Below are positions 1 through 24,100 of a stretch of 64,000 bases of DNA, piece after piece. The position numbers and the translations under genes are program-made. The stretch covers positions 70,836 to 134,835 of the forward strand of contig VWZL01000716.1 of the NCBI GenBank assembly GCA_013396915.1, read 5' to 3'. Position 1 is the first letter of the stretch. Each line of letters begins with the position of its first letter. Origin of the DNA: Stercorarius parasiticus. Lineage: Eukaryota; Chordata; Aves; Charadriiformes; Stercorariidae. The notes under the pieces were generated by a model, which saw nothing but the letters and a program-made list of their open reading frames with translations, did not search any database and had not been told where the DNA came from.

Positions 1-740
1 AGAAATCCAGACTGCTGCGATGCTGAGACTTGTGTTTGACAAAGCTTTTCTGAGAGGAGATATTAGTTGGTTAGTTCATATCTCGATAAGGCACACCCTC
101 CCCATCGCCTCGGCTGGTTGCAGGTCAGTACCCCGTGTGTGACCCGAGCTGACTCTCCAAAACCTCGCCAGATGCCTCCATGCCTGTGTGCGCCCTGAGC
201 ATGATGCCAGGAGACCCAGCCAGAGACCTTACAGAGCATACCTGTTCCTGCAAGGCTGCCGGATGGGTGCTTTAAGGCTTTGAAATATAAGGCGACTCCG
301 AGGCTCACTAAGCACCCCAAAGCCCCTCTCCTTCACACTGCACAGACCCCTGCCCCTGGGGGGAGATTCCCCAAGGCCATGGGTCCTGGAGAAGCAGGAG
401 AGGATGATGTTTCTGTCGGGGATTTGGAAAGCATCCTCAAGGGAATTCAGGTCCCTCCAGGATCATTTGCTTTTGACAAGCAAACAGACAAGGCTGCTCG
501 GTGTCCTAATTACATCTGTTAAAAACCTTAGCTAGGAAAAATATACCCTTGGTAAGTCCTTTCTCCATTTTTAACCATGTTTTCCATCCAAGAAATTAGA
601 GACCAAGACTACAATTAAATAAACACCCGTGCATCACTTAGCTCTTCCCTTTGCCACCTTCCTTCTTCACTCCTGACCCCCCAGACAGTTAATTTACAGT
701 TTGAGTGATTCTCTGCCAAGCCTCACAGGAGGCAGGCAGC
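1..740. other. 3' flank / 3' UTR side of the kinase gene
   Basis: This stretch lies downstream of the minus-strand kinase stop codon. I see no coding exon with splice sites, no RNA gene and no recognisable repeat. No canonical AATAAA or ATTAAA occurs on the minus strand here, so the end of the kinase transcript is not defined and may lie beyond the window edge. Confidence 0.5.
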
Positions 741-12159
<11,419 letters not shown>

Positions 12160-12170
12160 GGGGGCAGCAG

Positions 12171-15100
12171 CTAAAACACAATGTATTTCACAGTGAGCCA
12201 AGAGTGGCATTTGGACATCAGACAAATACCTGCACTAGAGACCAGCGCTGGACGAAGCCTCAGGAACAGGGGGAGAGGAGACGAGGCACCAAGATTATGC
12301 ACCCTGCAGCACACGTTGCACTGGGAAGCACCCATGCGCACTGTCTCCTGGATAAAGCACCCTGGGCTTAGGCCTGCCTTAGGCAGGTTGTATTTGGACT
12401 TCTTTAGACTAGGACTTAGAGATGCCAAATTAGCATATATTGACTTATACTTTCTAAAGGTTTATGATAGATAGGAGACATCACTTTCAACACATGATAG
12501 TGCAGCCCAGGAAAAGTGCAGAGGACTCGGTCTTGCTCAGCCAGCTTATGTTGGGTTAAAAGCCACTGTGTCTAAATTGAGCTTTTAGCATAGGTCACCT
12601 GCCAGATACTAATGGCACCTCTGTCACCCCAGAGCTCCAGGCAGGGCTGAGCTACTGCTGCAGACAGAGGGTCATGGCTTGGGTGTGCTAGCAGGAAACA
12701 CTCAATCTTAAAAGGGTCCTCACTTGGCAGGTGCCTCCAGTTCATTACAAGCCCTAAAGAATCACAGAACAAGGAAACACTCCAGCAACCCTCCTCCAGT
12801 CTGTGTATCCCGAATTTGACTCCAAGCCCCAAGTGCCTCTGCTAAATTGTCTTCCTTTTCCACTGCTCTGATTCTCACACTTCTCTCTCCAGTCCCCTCC
12901 CTCCATTCTCCTTTCTGCCTTCTACAGCAGCAGGTTCACACTCTTCCAAAGCCATATGTCATCCTTCCCCTTCTCCTGCATCACTTGTCTCTAGTTACTT
13001 CCAAAAATGCAGGGGAGGTAAATCCAGTGGGTAACTGGCTTCTGACACCCTCAGCAAGGCAAATAAGGCACCTATTTCTGGATAATTGTAAACAATTGTT
13101 CGTACACTACAAAGCTGTCTGAGCACCTTCCACTCACAGCATGTGCTCTGAGTCCTGGTGCCTGACGAGCTGCTTTGCCAGACTGTAACCAGATGAGACA
13201 ACAACGGGTAATTCTTCAATGCTTACAGTGAAGCAAAGGTAAGCTCTGCCCTCCCTAAGTTTCATTCCTAGATCTTGCACCAAACAAGGAACTGTCTCAG
13301 CATCCCTTGATCCCATGGATCATTTCACGGCTACTTTGCTCCTACAGGGCAAGGCAAAATCTGCACTGAGACGTGCATAAAATATTTGCACCGGCCACCC
13401 ACAATCCATCCAAGATCCAAAGAGAGAGCTGCCAAACGGGGACAGACAGATGTGGTAGGGCTAAGCAGGGCAGGAATTCAGGGAGAGACAAGGGCTGGGA
13501 CATGGGCCAGGCAGGCAGACAGTACCGAGCAGGGCAGGGTTCCCCGACACAAACAGCAGGCAAGCTCCAGGCTGAGACCGAGGGAGCTGCAAGGCAGGGG
13601 AAAACCAGCACAAACTTCTGAAAGCAGCCAGACCCCAAAGTTGCCACCACAGGACAGTCCCACAGACTGCAGCAATCCAGTCCCAGCAAAATCAACACAA
13701 CACATGGGCTCCTACTTGATTCCTCGGCAAACGCCTGCAGGACCAAAGCCCCAGAACTGCTGATGAACTGGGGAGCCTGTGGCCATAATCAGCGGAGAGC
13801 ACTCTGATCAGGCAGGGCACATGGAAGAGGTTACAGGGCCACAGGTTTACCCCTGCTCTGACCCAAGGACAGGCAACCAAGGAACATCCCATGATGGAAT
13901 GCAGCTGCAGGGACCTGCCTGGAGGTTTTTGCCTTGGGACAGTCACTGATACTGACAGCCAGCACCCTCTGAGACACAGCCCCCTCCCATCCAGCCTGCA
14001 CCCAGGCGCCCTGCACTGGCACAAGGGAAGAGGCTCGTGCAGAAGCAGGGGACAGGACTCACATCAGCCACGCTCTGGCTGTGTTACTGAAGGCATTACC
14101 TTCCCACAGGGACGATTCATCCACATTCCGCAAGGATATCCCTCTCTGGTCCAGCTTCAGCAGGGCTTGGGGCACGGGTGCAGCAGGGCAAGGCACTGGC
14201 ACAAGCTGGTGGCAGGGTGCAGCAAAGGGCTCCTACTGCCCACGGCCACGCTCAGCATGCAGGGCCAAGGAGCAGGAGGGCACGTGCAGGAGGTGCTGCA
14301 GCTCCAGGCTAAGCAAGTGTTGCTTCACACACAGCCAGTGAGACACAGAGGAGCTCCTCCACATCCTGTGCAATTGGCCAGGACATAAGGAGACAATGAC
14401 AGGGTCTGATGGATTCTGCTGACCCTAAGCCACCAAAAAAACATGCAGAAGGACTGGCAAAGGGTCACCCTGAGCATCGGACCCATCTGTGAGGATGCAC
14501 TCTCAGGGTTTACCCACTCCTGCCCCCAATCCTGGGACGCAGATTTGCCCCCTCCTGTTGCGTGGATGGCAAAATAGTAACGCAGCAAGCCACAACCTCA
14601 CCCTGGGGTGCCGGTCACTCACCAGCAAGCATCCCCAACTGCTGCTCCAGCCACCAGAGACACACTTACCCAGCAGGCCCTGAAAGCCTCTCCCTCCACT
14701 TTAGCACTCCTCAGTAACAAAAGAAAAAGAAAGAGGAGCCTTTCCTGACTGAGGTGCCCTGATCCCCAGCCACCTTGAAGCCCCTCCTGCCTGCAGGGTG
14801 ACCCAGGCACAGGCACGACAGGTCCCCTTGAGCAAGACAGGCTGTCTGGGGCTGCCTCTTCCACAGGGAATGGTTTCCTTTTCAGAGGCCTCTCTGTTCA
14901 GTGCTTTTCCCACGTACCATCTCCTCCTGCCATGACCTAGTTCATCAATTGCCTCTTTGTCCAGTAAAGAATCCCTGCAGCATCCCCAGCACGCTGGGAA
15001 TGGCCCCTCACATTATGCCGCCGAGTGGGAGCCGAGTCTTTATTTTCTTCTTATAAATGCGTCTGTTTGTCCCCATATTAGTGCTGACACGTAGGCTGGG

Positions 15101-18100
15101 GGAGAAAATGGCCTTTCAAAATGCCAAGATTTATTTGAAGGTGCTGGGGAGGGAGGGAAAGGGTGGGAGAAGGATGGGGAGCAGGAAGCGCAGTCTTGGG
15201 GGAGAGCCCGCAGCCCCAGGCAGGGTGCATCCTCGGGGTCACCAGCGAGGTTTAGAGCAGCCAAAGCCATGCTTTTGTCTGAGCAGGCAAAGCGCTGGGG
15301 CAGCTGCCCATATTCCCGGTGCTCCCAGCAAAAATTCAACCCATTGTGGGGAGACCAGGCTCGGGCACAGGAGGAGGCATGTCCCCTTCGACGCTGCCCT
15401 GCCTGCAGGGAGAGGGGAGGTGGAGGGGGGACCAGGGTGCCCCTGGCTTCCACCGCACTCGGGAAACTGCCCATGTCCCCGAGCTTTCAGCTGTGCCCAC
15501 GGTGAGTAAGGAGCCAACACGAGCCTGTCAGCTCCCCAGGGCGGCAAGAAACAGCAAGGAAGCAGCTCACAGGCAGCTGGGAAATGTTTGGGTGCTGTGA
15601 GCTGTCGCTGCAGGAAACCCACTCCTTGACAGATTAAAAACATGAAATTAGCAGTCATTTTGAAAAGCAGACCTGGGGCACCACCTTCCTCTGGGTTTTC
15701 CTCATCTGCAGACACCAGGGAGGCACCCGCAGGCTGCAGGGAAGGGTCCGGCTCCCTGCCAGGGCTTGCTGGGGCTGCCCACCCTTGCTGCCACAACACG
15801 GGCTCAGCCAGGCTCCAGCCGCTGCCCGGGCTGATGGAGGGGCCGTACCCAGCCCCACGCACGCGCTCCACAAGAGCAATGGCACAGCCAAAAGCGTGGC
15901 TCCAGCCCCACCGCCACAGTTGGCTCCAGCCTGGGGCTGGGCCCGGCAGGAGCAGGCAGGTGTTTTGGGGGTTTGTCCCTTCTGCTCAGCAATGCAGCAT
16001 CCACGGCTCCCCAGCAAGACACCACTGTCAAACCGTCTCTCTCCCAGACCCACGCACGGCCAGACACAGCCTGGAGAATCTACCCAGGCCCAGGCTCTGC
16101 TGCGACAACACGAACCTCAGGCTTCAAACCCCTCTTCTAGACAGCGAATTTTCCTGCAAAAAGGGGAGGACAGACTCTTCCTCCCCTCACCCACCAGACA
16201 GCCAACCTGCCTCCCCTGCCACTGTTTCCAGGACTTTTCTTCTTATCATCTGGAAAGCAGAGAGCTTCTCCCCACCCTCCTCTGCAAGCAAGCAGGAGGC
16301 TGGACCGGCCCCAGGGACCTCCCTGCACCAGGAAGCCCAGTGCCTGACGGCGGGAGCCTTGCGCCAGGGAGCAGCATGTAAAAGCTCAGCTGGTGCTTAC
16401 CAACATGCCATGCAAAAACCTTCTGTTGAGTGGGATCACTCTGTAAACAAAATATCTTTGCCAGGAGAGCAGGGTGCCAGCACTGGGGCGCAAACGGGGA
16501 ACCCACCCTCCTGGTGGAGGAGGAGTTGGCACCGACTGCGTATGTGTGCACGTGCGCAGGATTTGGCCTTTTAGCTGGGATCGGGTATAGAAGGATGTTT
16601 AGAAATCTGTAGGTGCTTATCAATATTTTAAGTGTCTAGCGCTAGGGTTTACCTGTTGTGTTGCTGATAATGATCCTGATGCTTCACTGACGGCCAGTTG
16701 TTTGCATCTCATCAATAAATCAGTAAGCCACCTCAGCTGAGTGGTTTTCTCCTGCAGCGCGTGCGTGGGGGGCGCGGGCAATGCTCCCTATAGGCCTCTC
16801 CGTCCTGCCCTCCCCGGGCTGGCTCATGCAGACGGAGGAGTGAGTGCTCCTCAGCCCCTGGGTGAAAATGCAAAGCAAGTCCAGATAACGATGGTAACAT
16901 TAGATGAGATCATCTGTCTAAGCCAGATGAACAAAACGCCTCAGTAGAGTTACTCAGCATTCATCTCTGTCAACAGAAAGGAACTTTCTTCCGTTCTGTC
17001 TTTATAACGGACACCAGCAAACCTTCTTGTAGCGTGCAGAAAATGTAGCAGGTCAAGCAAAACCAAAACGGATTTGCTGACCAGTGCTATGTTGCTGATC
17101 CCTAAAAATATGTCACCGGTATTTTTGAGTTCTTGACCCACAAAAACAAAGGAAAAAGTATTTCCTGAATACTCCTGTCTTGGGGATGAGGCTAAAGACA
17201 GACCACAGCTCCTACTGCCCAGCAAGAGGTGGGTTCCCCACAGATAAAACAGTGACATTCACCAGTGCAAGGACATCAGGAACGGCCTGGCAGCCAACAG
17301 CTCCCAGCATCGATGGCAACCAGCTGGCTTTCCCCGGATGCCATCGTTACACAAGTTAGCAACTAGCTTTGCATAGACAAGCTCACATACATGACAACAT
17401 CTACTCTAAACCTGGCTGTTTCCCTCAAGCTAACCTCAATATATTGATCTCCCCAGTCAAAAAGACAATTAGACAATTTTCTTTTGGGGAAAAAATAAAT
17501 AAATAAAACAGAACCAGGAAGGCAAAGTAAAGTAAATTACACAGCAGGGATAAAGGGATACCTGCATTTCATTTGAGCATGAACACACTTTTCATAAAAT
17601 GAACTAAATAAATACAGCCCAGAAAGACTTAAAAAGCTCAGGGTAAGTTACTGGCAGGATAAATCATTTTCACTTTGCAAATTCAAGTGCTTATCATGCT
17701 GCTGTCAACAAGGACATCTGTGAGCCACAGACCTGGACAAAATCCTGCCTTCCTGGGACGGCATCACACTCGCAGGGCCAGGATCACGCCCTGGATAGCA
17801 ATCCCAGCTTTGACTTCGCTGCTCTGATTTCAAACCTATCCTTTGCCAGGTAAGAAAGAAACGTTAGGAAATATGTAAGATCTGGGAAAGCTGCTTTCCC
17901 AGGATATTTAAACACAAAGGAGTCACGAGAGAACTGATAGCTAAAGTGTCCTTTTCCTGAGGGGAAAACACCAAGTGACAGGGACAAGGGTATTATAAGA
18001 TCCAGCAAATGGGAACTTAGACAATCCAAGAGGACAGCAGGTCCTTGGCACAGGTAAGCGTAGGTCTCTGTTGTATCTGGCCTCTGTGTGACATAAATCC

Positions 18101-21100
18101 CCTTCGAAATCTGAAATAGTTGAAAGACTCCACACTCGTTATGCCAAGGGAGGACCCTAAGCGTTGAAAAACCTGATCAGGACACACTCTTGATCCCACC
18201 TAACTTATAAACAAGACGCCCATCATTCAGAAAGCAACCTAACCAAAAAGCATAAAGCTTCAAGGTGAAGATCTATGGCTGATGCTACCTGTAAGGGGGA
18301 GACAAGCTTGTAAGATCTTCTGGCCCTAAAAATCAGTACTTCCCCAAGGCCTTCAAGGAAGAGATTAATTGTCTGTAACTTTACTGTTAGCAATGAACAT
18401 TTTTGAAGATCAGTGGAGAGGGACTGGCTTCTCCAGCAACCAACTGGCCCCCTCCCGACAAGATGAGTCTACAGGGGAATGAAGACACAGCTGGTCCCCT
18501 CCTCATCCAAGAAGCCCTGATCTCCGGCTCCCTTGTGCCCACGCCCAGTGAACCGAGTCCCACTTGAAATGGCTTTCACAAAACTGATAAAGACTCGTCA
18601 GGCCAGGATGCACAAAGACATTTAGGCAGCTAAGATGCAGTTTGGCCTCTAGCAGGGTTAAGGACAGTCAGGCACCTAAGTCCTCCAAGAAGAACTTGGT
18701 TGTTCTGCACTAAGTTTTGGGCAAGTTTAACCCAACCATCTGTGAAGGTCTCTGTGTGGAGTCCTCCCCAGTAACACTTCCCATGCACAGAAAGTGCCCC
18801 AGCACTGCCTGCCAGATGGGAAATCGGTGGGTGGTTTGAAGGAAGAGAAACAAGACAAGAACAAGTGAAAACACGCTCTCCAGGGCAGTCAGCAGACAAG
18901 GCTTTGAGTTGGCTCCCCTCGCAAAATCGATGATGATCGACAAGGCACGTGGATTCCTTTGAGATGGAAAGGTGCAGAAAAGAGTAGAAAAAAAAAAAAC
19001 AGTCGTAACAGCTCAGCAGTCACAAGCCTAATCCCACACATTTACTGTCTATCTCGGCTCCCTTTGCTACATTCTTCATACATTTTCTGTGATTTTTGTT
19101 TTAATTCTGAAGACTCATGGTACCAGACCCCTAATTGATGTCACATGGCACTTATTTCACCAGCATATATAAACCTCATTTTCCCCTGATATTTAATTGA
19201 CACTATACAAATGAAAAAGCAGAGCAGGGCACGTGGGTGTTTAAAAGGAAGCTCAGCATGTGGGAACTGTCAAGTGTTTGAGCTTGCTAGAACATCCCCA
19301 GCCCACTCTCTCCATCAAGAAAAACTCATTAGGGTGAGAAAAGATACCGTGACCTTACTGCTGAAATGTTAGAGGTATCATCTGATAGCGATTACTGTAA
19401 CTTGCTTCTTATTGCAGCCCAGAGACGAGGGCTGGAGGCTATGGAGGGATGGAGAAGGGAGGTGGGGGCCATACTGTCAAACAGCCAATGAAGGGCCCAG
19501 CTTCTTGCAAACCCAAATGTGCTCCACAGCAGGTGAAAGCCATGCCCTTTATCTTTGGGGTTTCCAACCAAAACCCCAAAAATAATCTCAAATCTTAACC
19601 ACTCTGTGTTGCTTCCCAGAAGGCAAGACATTATTTTTAGCTCAAGGATTGTTCTCAGTGCAGATGTCCAGAGTCCTAAGCTAGAATAAAGGCTTGGGCT
19701 CTCTGCCATGCACTGCTGGTGGACCGCCCCACGGTAAACGAGCCTCCGTGTCCATCTCTCCTCAAATGCCAAAAGGCAGCAAAAGCACTTTGCTGGTTTC
19801 GCAAGACATTCTGGTATCTCAACAAGGAAAACCCCATCTGCGACAACCAGCATCACTCCTCATCAGGGAGTACATGGTTTCCAGCCCCTCGGGTCCTCTC
19901 CTGCAGGTCTTGCTTGGAGTGCTGAAGCGTTTGCTACCTCCTGTCCTTAAGAACGCACCGAGCTGGAGACGGCCACACGATGTGCTGCGAGCGCACCGGC
20001 AGCTCCCCATAGCAGCAGTACCTGGCACTAACAGTGCTTTATATGTTCAACAAGCTGCTGGAGCTGTGCATGGTCTTCGCCAGTGGTTTCTGAGCAGTGC
20101 AAAAGCTCCCCTGCTGAGCTTCACACACAAGCTCTCACCACACCTCATGAGCACTTCTCCTCCTAAACATGGTCTATCTCTTTTCAAACCACTGTATGTC
20201 ACTTGGTTCCTGACAGCTCTTATAACACCCACAAAAAACACTGAATAGAAACAGCACCAAATCCCCTGAAAGCACTTCATTTTGGGGATGCTTAGAGAGC
20301 ATTAACTGGGCGTTGCACTTTGGGATCCAGGTGGGAAGAAACTTGGTTTTACACATGGAAAAACATCAGGAGATGGCTCGAAATCACAAAACTGCCCCAA
20401 GCACCATTTCGGAGAGGACCTAGCGAACCTAAGATCCATGCTACAGCCGTATCTCTATCCCTCAGAGACAAGGGGATGAGTTGGGTGAAGAAGATAGCTA
20501 ATGGGGATCCACCTCCTGTTGACTGCTATATCTACAGGCTTCCAGTGGATCATGGAAAGAATAACCCAATGGGTCCTTGTGGCATCCTCCAGCACTGTGG
20601 TGCTGGCTGCCATTGGGGACAGGGACAGCAGCCTGGAGGGACCACAAAACCCTGCTCTTCTGAGGTTATTCCAAGGAACACACTAACCATGATAAACTGA
20701 ATTAAACATTTTAAGGTCTTTGAAATCTGTAGGTGGGCAGACACCAGAGTCACCACTGTGACCATGCTGCTCCATGAGATTATTCATGTACAGCACCGAA
20801 AAATCCTGCAGAAGTGGCACAACCTAGTGAGTAAGGAGCTGACTCAGGACACATAGGCTGCAGCTCCAGCCAGCATCTCCTTGGCATCACCTTCCCTCCT
20901 CCTTCCTCTTCTTGGCTTTTCTCAGCCCTTCAGGACAGGGACCAGCGCTTAACCCACACAGAGCTTGCAAAATGGGGCAAGTGCTACCAGAGCTAGAAGT
21001 TCATGATGAACAGCTGCCCCAGAAACAACCATTTCCCCCCATTTCTCCCTCTCGGTGTGACTCCAAGCACAGTGTAAAATCTGGCCTGGGACACGCTGAG

Positions 21101-24100
21101 CACAAAGACACTGCACCTGGGCTGGCGATGAAGGCCACAGTCCTGCCTCAGCTAAAGCATCCTGCCCTGCCACCCCCCTGCCCTGCCACACATGCTAGCC
21201 ACTATCACATGCCTGCTTTGATAGTCTGACTGCTTTAACTATGCATCAGTTCAGCTGAAAACTATTTTTGCAGGGTTCATCCTCAGCCGGATGAGTCCCT
21301 GATGTGCCTCACCACCAGGACCTCCAGTGCCAGACCACAGGCGAGGGGCAGGCACGGTGGACCTGCCCTTCCCTTTGCAGACTGGACTCGTGCCAGGCGA
21401 GCGGTCTCATCTACCATAGCCTTAGTCCAGAGCTAAGAGGCCACAGCTCTGAAGCTGGCGACAGGGCACATTTCCTGGCCTGGCCCACGCTCCGGCAGAG
21501 CCCCTCGGAGGCTGGATCAGTGCAGAGCCAGCACAGCCCAGCTGCCAGGTCTTTCCAGAGCTTCATCTCTTCCTGATCCATGCGAAAGCACCCTGAGCCA
21601 GGGTACTGCACCCTCCCCAGCGCCTGAGAAATGGCTCTTTGCTGACATTTGCCCAAAGCCATATATGCATCAAGCTGGGGAGAAAGGAAAGGACGGCCCT
21701 GAGGGACATGTTGCTGCCCTGTTTCCACAGGAAAGCCACACTCTGCAGCGTCCTGCAGCCAAGACTGGAGGTGAAAAGCCATGGACATGGCACAGGGCAT
21801 CTGTGTCTCCAGGGACAGACCAGGGGCTTTGGCATCAGCTCCAGCCAGCCAGGGAAGGAACATCTGCTGTGCCCCTTCTCTGACTCCAAAGAGCCTTTTG
21901 GCCCCACATCCACTTACAAATCATTGCTTCCTACCACCTCGGGGACACAGCAATGCAGGATGGAAGACAGTACATTTCCCAAATATCTCAGGGACTTGAT
22001 CAGTTTAAGGGAGAGAAAATCAACCCGTGGCTCATCAGGCATGAAAAGCACTCATTCATCACCTGCATGTCCCACTCATCACCCTCAGGTGAGCAAAGTT
22101 TCTAATTTTAAGTTCAGGGCTGCCCAAAGAGCACCACTATCACACCATGGCACCAAGCACCAGCACAAGGCACTGCTCAGCATTCAAATAGAGTGCAAAC
22201 GGGAACCTGAATAAGCTCTTTGAACTGCTCCATGCCGTTCTTCAGCAGGTGCATAGATGGAACAGAAGGTTCAGTTGAAACTAGCACACAAGAATCAACT
22301 GTGGCAGCTGTTCTGAAACAGGGCACCTGAAAGCCATGGTCTATTTGGGATCCTGTGCACTGGGGCTGCCAGGAGGCTTGAAGCTACCAACAGAAGAGCG
22401 AGGGCGGCGTATGTTGGGTGTTAGAGGTGTGATCGTTACACTAGTTGCAGAGGGGAAATGCTGCTCTGCCCTGTGGGGCTGAGGGGATGCTCACAAGGGG
22501 CTCCTGATGGTGGGCACACAGCCATAGGCGCACCCATGGCTCCAGGGCAAAGGAAGAGAGCTGTGGGCTGGGCTCTGACACTCAGCTGTGGGGACGGTGC
22601 CCACCTGCCCCTGGTGCCCTAAAAAACCTGGGCAAGGTGGGACACACCCCATACTGAGGACACTGCAGAAGGATACCCCAGGAGGTGGGATCAGTCTTCC
22701 TTGGGAAGTGCTGGTCTTTCTCCAGTGACTGTTAAAACCATCAGGGAGACCTGCTTGGAGCAGGCACCCCACTCTGAAAGAACTAAACCTGGCGAGAGAT
22801 GACCCGGAGCTCCAAATACCCTCGAGGCTCTGGGCCTTAGTTTGCCCTTCTGCTGACAGCAGCTATTTGGGCAGAGAGGAACAGCAGCTGAGATACACCT
22901 GATGGAAAGAACTTGAGAATTAAAGCAAACCCAGGCTTTAATTTAAGGGCCACCCCCATTCTGGCAGAGGGTGATCCCGCGGCTGAGGGACCACAGCCTG
23001 CTGTTTCTGCCCGCAGGCTTGGCAGATGCACCAGCCACATACCAGCATGCAGGGAAAGCGGTGGCCATGCTTTTGTAACTGAGGCTCAAACCAACAACCA
23101 ACCACCAACCAACCAACTGGACCTGGTGACAACAGAGGTAGATTAAACAGCCTCGCTGCGCTCTTCCACAATCCCTCCCTCGCTCCACAATCACGGCTTC
23201 CCACCCTGGCCCGATGCCCCTCCCCGTTCAGCAATGCTTGGGCTCTGCTTCGTTTTCCAAGCTCCATGAGATCCAAGGCAAAAACAAAGCATCATCCTTC
23301 CGTTAAGCAGAAGTCATTCATCCTATTCTCTTCCTAAGGAGACCTTTCTTCCCCTCTCCACGTATGCAGGTCACAGTTCAAGGAAAAAGATAAGCCAAAG
23401 AGCTGCTGGGAAGATGGAGAAAAGCTGCCCCCAGCCTCCTCAGCTGCGGGAGCAGCCGCAGGGATGGGCACTCCAGCAGGCAGCCCCCAGCTGGCTGAAT
23501 ATTAAAGCCTGCAGAATTCAGCAGTGAATTTGACTCATGCTTCCTAATCCTGCCTCATGTGAAGGGATGGCTCCAAGTGAAACTTCAATTAACTCTTGAT
23601 CCACCATGAGAGGAAAGGCCAAGCTTCCCCTGGGCTGAGGCACGCCAAAACATCCATATTCCCCAGCCCTTTCAGGTCAGCCGCCTCTGGAGTGAAGAGG
23701 TGGTCACTCAGCACTGGGACTTTACATGGCCCAAATTGTCCTCTGGATGTGTTTCTCTCCCTCCATCATTTACAGGAGCCTCTGGGGCACTATCCAGATA
23801 ATTCACAGCCTAATACTGCATTCCCCACAACCTCCCTGTGCCTCATTTCCCAGGCTGCAGATGGGGGAGAAGAGCCCGAGCCCTCGCACCGCCGCGTTCG
23901 CTCCAGCATCTTTGCAGATGTGCCACCTCGGACTGAGCCACCCCCCTGCTGGGCAGGGCAGCGCAAAGGGGACGAGGTGGCGGTGGGTCCCCAAGCAAGT
24001 GGCACCTTAGCAGCAGATCTGAATCCAGCAGAGGACGCAGACGGCATGGTAAACCTGGTGTGGAACCTTGCTGGTTCAGAGGGGTTGTTCTGGGAGATAT

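Noticed and set aside
15642..16574. 310-codon plus-strand open frame
   Set aside because: GC-driven frame overlapped by frames on both strands; the translation has no recognisable motif.
23078..23118. CCAAC-rich repeat considered as telomere-like or CRISPR-like
   Set aside because: Irregular short simple repeat with no spacers and no regular unit.
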